DNA of 12,359 bases from JANLYQ01 sp031365725 (GTDB lineage Bacteria > Actinomycetota > Actinomycetes > JACCUZ01), in the NCBI GenBank assembly GCA_031365725.1, contig JANLYQ010000025.1, forward strand, positions 1 through 12,359, in the 5' to 3' direction. A program made the position numbers and the translations under genes. The notes under the pieces are model-generated. The model did not search any database, had not been told where the DNA came from, and saw only the letters and a list, made by a program, of their open reading frames with translations. The first letter of the stretch is position 1. The number at the start of each line of letters is the position of its first letter. Shown here piece after piece: positions 10,982 to 12,359 of this stretch.

Positions 10982-12307
10982 ATGAGCCTCCGGATGCCCC
11001 GTGCGCTGACCGCCGCCCTCGCCCTCACCGTCGTCGCCGTGCTGTCAGCGGCCTCACCCGGGCACGCCGCGGCCGGTGCCGGCGCTGACCATCCCGACCG
11101 TGCCGACCGTGCCGACCGTTTGGTCGGTGGGCACGCCGGCTCGGCGCACAGCACCTCCCGCACCGTCCCGGCGGTCGCCACGATGGCGGCCTGGTCGAAC
11201 CGGCCTACCGGCACGACCACGCGGTTCCGCGGTCTGGCGGCCGTCAGTCATCGGGTGGCCTGGGTCAGCGGCACCGAGGGCACGATCCTGCGAACCGTCG
11301 ACGGCGGCCTCACCTGGCTCAACGTGTCACCGCACACGGTGGACGGCTTCGACACCACGACCTTGCAGTTCCGCGACATCGAGGCCTGGGACTCCGAGCA
11401 CGCGGTTGTCCTGTCCATCGGGGAGAACACCGACTCGCGCATCTACCGCACCGATGACGGCGGTGCGACGTGGCACACGACCTTCGTCAACGCCGAGCCC
11501 ACGGCGTTCTACGACTGCATCGGCTTCTGGGACCGCGCTCACGGTCTGGCGCTGAGCGATCCGGTGGGTGGCAAGTTCCGTCTCCAGCGCACCAGCGACG
11601 GTGGCCGCACCTGGAGCCTGGTCGACCCCGCCGGCATGCCGGCGGCCCTCGCCGGCGAGTTTGCCTTCGCTGCCAGCGGCACGTGTCTGGTCACCGCCGG
11701 CGAGCGTCGGGCCTGGATCGCCACCGGCGGCAGCACCAGTGCCCGGGTCCTGCGCAGCAACGACCGTGGCGCGACCTGGACCGCAGCAGTGACACCGATC
11801 CGTGCCGGAGCCACTGCCGGCATCTACAGCCTGGCCGTCCGTGGCTCGAAGAAGATCGTCGCCGTGGGCGGCGCTTTCGACGCTCCGACCGACGGGTCCG
11901 CGGCGGCGGCCGTGAGCTCTGACGGGGGGGCCACCTGGGCGCTGTCCACGACGTCGGTCAGCGGCTACCGCTCCGGCGTCTCGTGGATCACGGGCAGCGG
12001 GCATGGTCGCGGCCACGGTCGCAACGGGAGCGACGGCGAGGGATTCGGGCGAATGCCCGCCCTGGCCAGCGGCAACCACGACAACGACTCCGATGTCAGC
12101 GATGGCCATGGCAGCGAGGGTCGTGGCAACGAGGGTCGTGGTCACGCGCTCATCGCGGTCGGTCCTTCCGGCTCGGACCTCAGTGCCGACGGTGGCCGCA
12201 CCTGGACGCCGCTGGACACCGGCAGCCTCGACAGCGTGGCCTGCGTTCGCGGTGCCTGCTGGGGCTCGGGCGACCTCGGCCGAGTTGCGGTGCTCACCCG
12301 CGGCTGA
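10982..12307 (+). CDS. Secreted six-Asp-box beta-propeller (BNR/Ycf48-like) protein
   Basis: A 441-residue protein with an export signal at 1-30: basic MSLRMPR, a hydrophobic core TAALALTVVAVLSA, and A-x-A-like sites near HAAAG. Residues 75-440 form a propeller with six Asp-boxes (S/T-x-D-x-G-x-T-W): TVDGGLTW 105-112, TDDGGATW 157-164, TSDGGRTW 204-211, SNDRGATW 259-266, SSDGGATW 312-319, SADGGRTW 401-408. Relatives are annotated as BNR-repeat, Ycf48-like or 'oxidoreductase' proteins, but I see no cofactor motif, so a catalytic role is unproven. Residues 337-388 are a Gly/His/Asp/Asn/Arg-rich insertion that splits the last blade region, between GYRSGVSW and ALIAVGPSGSD. The mature N-terminus (36-60) has a repeated DRA unit. 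Cysteines at 179, 235, 421 and 426 could form disulfides outside the cell. Start chosen for signal peptide and TAGCGT -10 box. Confidence 0.85.
   Translation: MSLRMPRALTAALALTVVAVLSAASPGHAAAGAGADHPDRADRADRLVGGHAGSAHSTSRTVPAVATMAAWSNRPTGTTTRFRGLAAVSHRVAWVSGTEGTILRTVDGGLTWLNVSPHTVDGFDTTTLQFRDIEAWDSEHAVVLSIGENTDSRIYRTDDGGATWHTTFVNAEPTAFYDCIGFWDRAHGLALSDPVGGKFRLQRTSDGGRTWSLVDPAGMPAALAGEFAFAASGTCLVTAGERRAWIATGGSTSARVLRSNDRGATWTAAVTPIRAGATAGIYSLAVRGSKKIVAVGGAFDAPTDGSAAAAVSSDGGATWALSTTSVSGYRSGVSWITGSGHGRGHGRNGSDGEGFGRMPALASGNHDNDSDVSDGHGSEGRGNEGRGHALIAVGPSGSDLSADGGRTWTPLDTGSLDSVACVRGACWGSGDLGRVAVLTRG
11094..11120 (+). repeat. Three tandem 9-bp CCGACCGTG units
   Basis: CCGACCGTG (11094-11102), CCGACCGTG (11103-11111) and CCGACCGTT (11112-11120) encode the DR-ADR-ADR stretch just after the signal peptide. 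The last unit also pairs with GGTCGG (11122-11127) as a 6-bp inverted repeat. In-frame copy-number change is possible. Confidence 0.75.
11990..12145 (+). repeat. Low-complexity insertion coding region in the propeller gene
   Basis: This 156-bp stretch encodes residues 337-388, made almost only of G, H, R, N, D, S and E. It contains imperfect short repeats, including GAGGGTCGTGG at 12116-12126 and again at 12131-12141 (15-bp period), and GGTCGCGGCCACGGTCGC-like units at its start. It keeps the reading frame and joins two well-conserved propeller strands. Confidence 0.7.
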
Positions 12308-12328
12308 GCGTTCTGACAGGCTGGGCGC

Positions 12329-12359
12329 ATGAGCGAGAGCGGTCAGCGGCTGGCCCACG
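12329..12359 (+). CDS. Start of a further gene, cut by the window edge
   Basis: An ATG at 12329, 21 bp after the propeller stop, opens a frame reading MSESGQRLAH to the window end. Only ten codons are visible, so no family can be named. The preceding AGG at 12318-12320 is a weak ribosome site. The short gap suggests co-transcription with the propeller gene if the gene is real. Confidence 0.4.
   Translation, partial: MSESGQRLAH

Noticed and set aside
11327..12358. A 343-codon minus-strand frame opposite the propeller gene
   Set aside because: Its product is Ala/Gly/Arg/Val-rich with no domain pattern, while the plus strand shows a signal peptide and six Asp-boxes.
1..12359. tRNA or rRNA genes, CRISPR arrays, insertion sequences or attachment sites
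   Set aside because: No cloverleaf, no regularly spaced repeats, no transposase or integrase motifs and no paired terminal repeats were seen on either strand.

Overview
The window is chromosomal DNA of a high-GC Gram-positive bacterium (Actinomycetota). The signs are very GC-rich coding sequence with strong third-position GC, frequent GTG starts, several apparently leaderless genes, and a gene neighbourhood (dapE, two LOG-family genes, a folP2-type gene, a small DivIVA-domain membrane protein, tag) that recalls the Mycobacterium tuberculosis Rv1202-Rv1210 region as I remember it. I cannot fix the genus from sequence alone. No tRNA, rRNA, CRISPR array, insertion sequence, integrase or phage gene was found; the window reads as ordinary core and near-core chromosome with accessory two-gene and three-gene modules.

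Layout. 1-184: 3' end of an NTF2/SnoaL-like protein (+). 288-1000: a small minus-strand operon (DUF1761 membrane protein, then DUF1905 protein) facing a divergent TetR-family regulator (1076-1783); an inverted repeat sits on the minus-strand promoter. 1932-3258: a minus-strand operon of DivIVA-domain membrane protein, SRPBCC-fold protein and 3-methyladenine DNA glycosylase I (tag). It diverges from a folP2-type dihydropteroate-synthase homologue (3284-4147, +), followed by a GPR1/FUN34/YaaH acetate-transporter gene (4331-4969, +) with two strong hairpins in its leader. 4989-6881: a minus-strand set of MarR regulator, a LOG-family protein with a His-rich N-terminus, and a second LOG-family protein whose start overlaps the previous stop. 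The MarR gene diverges from a VOC-family gene (6968-7492, +) across a 26-bp near-perfect palindrome. 7613-9342: an ECF-type sigma factor translationally coupled to a single-pass membrane protein that is probably its regulator. 9332-10857: minus-strand PhnB-like VOC protein and dapE; dapE overlaps the membrane protein tail to tail by 11 bp. 10982-12307: a secreted six-Asp-box beta-propeller protein with an unusual glycine/histidine/aspartate-rich insertion. 12329 onward: probable start of another gene cut by the window edge.

How the genes may work together. The folP2/DivIVA/tag/LOG/dapE set is a conserved neighbourhood, not a clear pathway. Three compact regulatory units stand out: TetR-DUF1761-DUF1905, MarR with VOC (and possibly the LOG pair), and sigma factor with membrane regulator. 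The most distinctive signals are the symmetric dual promoter inside the MarR/VOC palindrome, the duplicated ectodomain of the putative anti-sigma protein, the His-rich repeat on the first LOG protein and the propeller insertion. I did not find a clear new defence or biosynthetic system.
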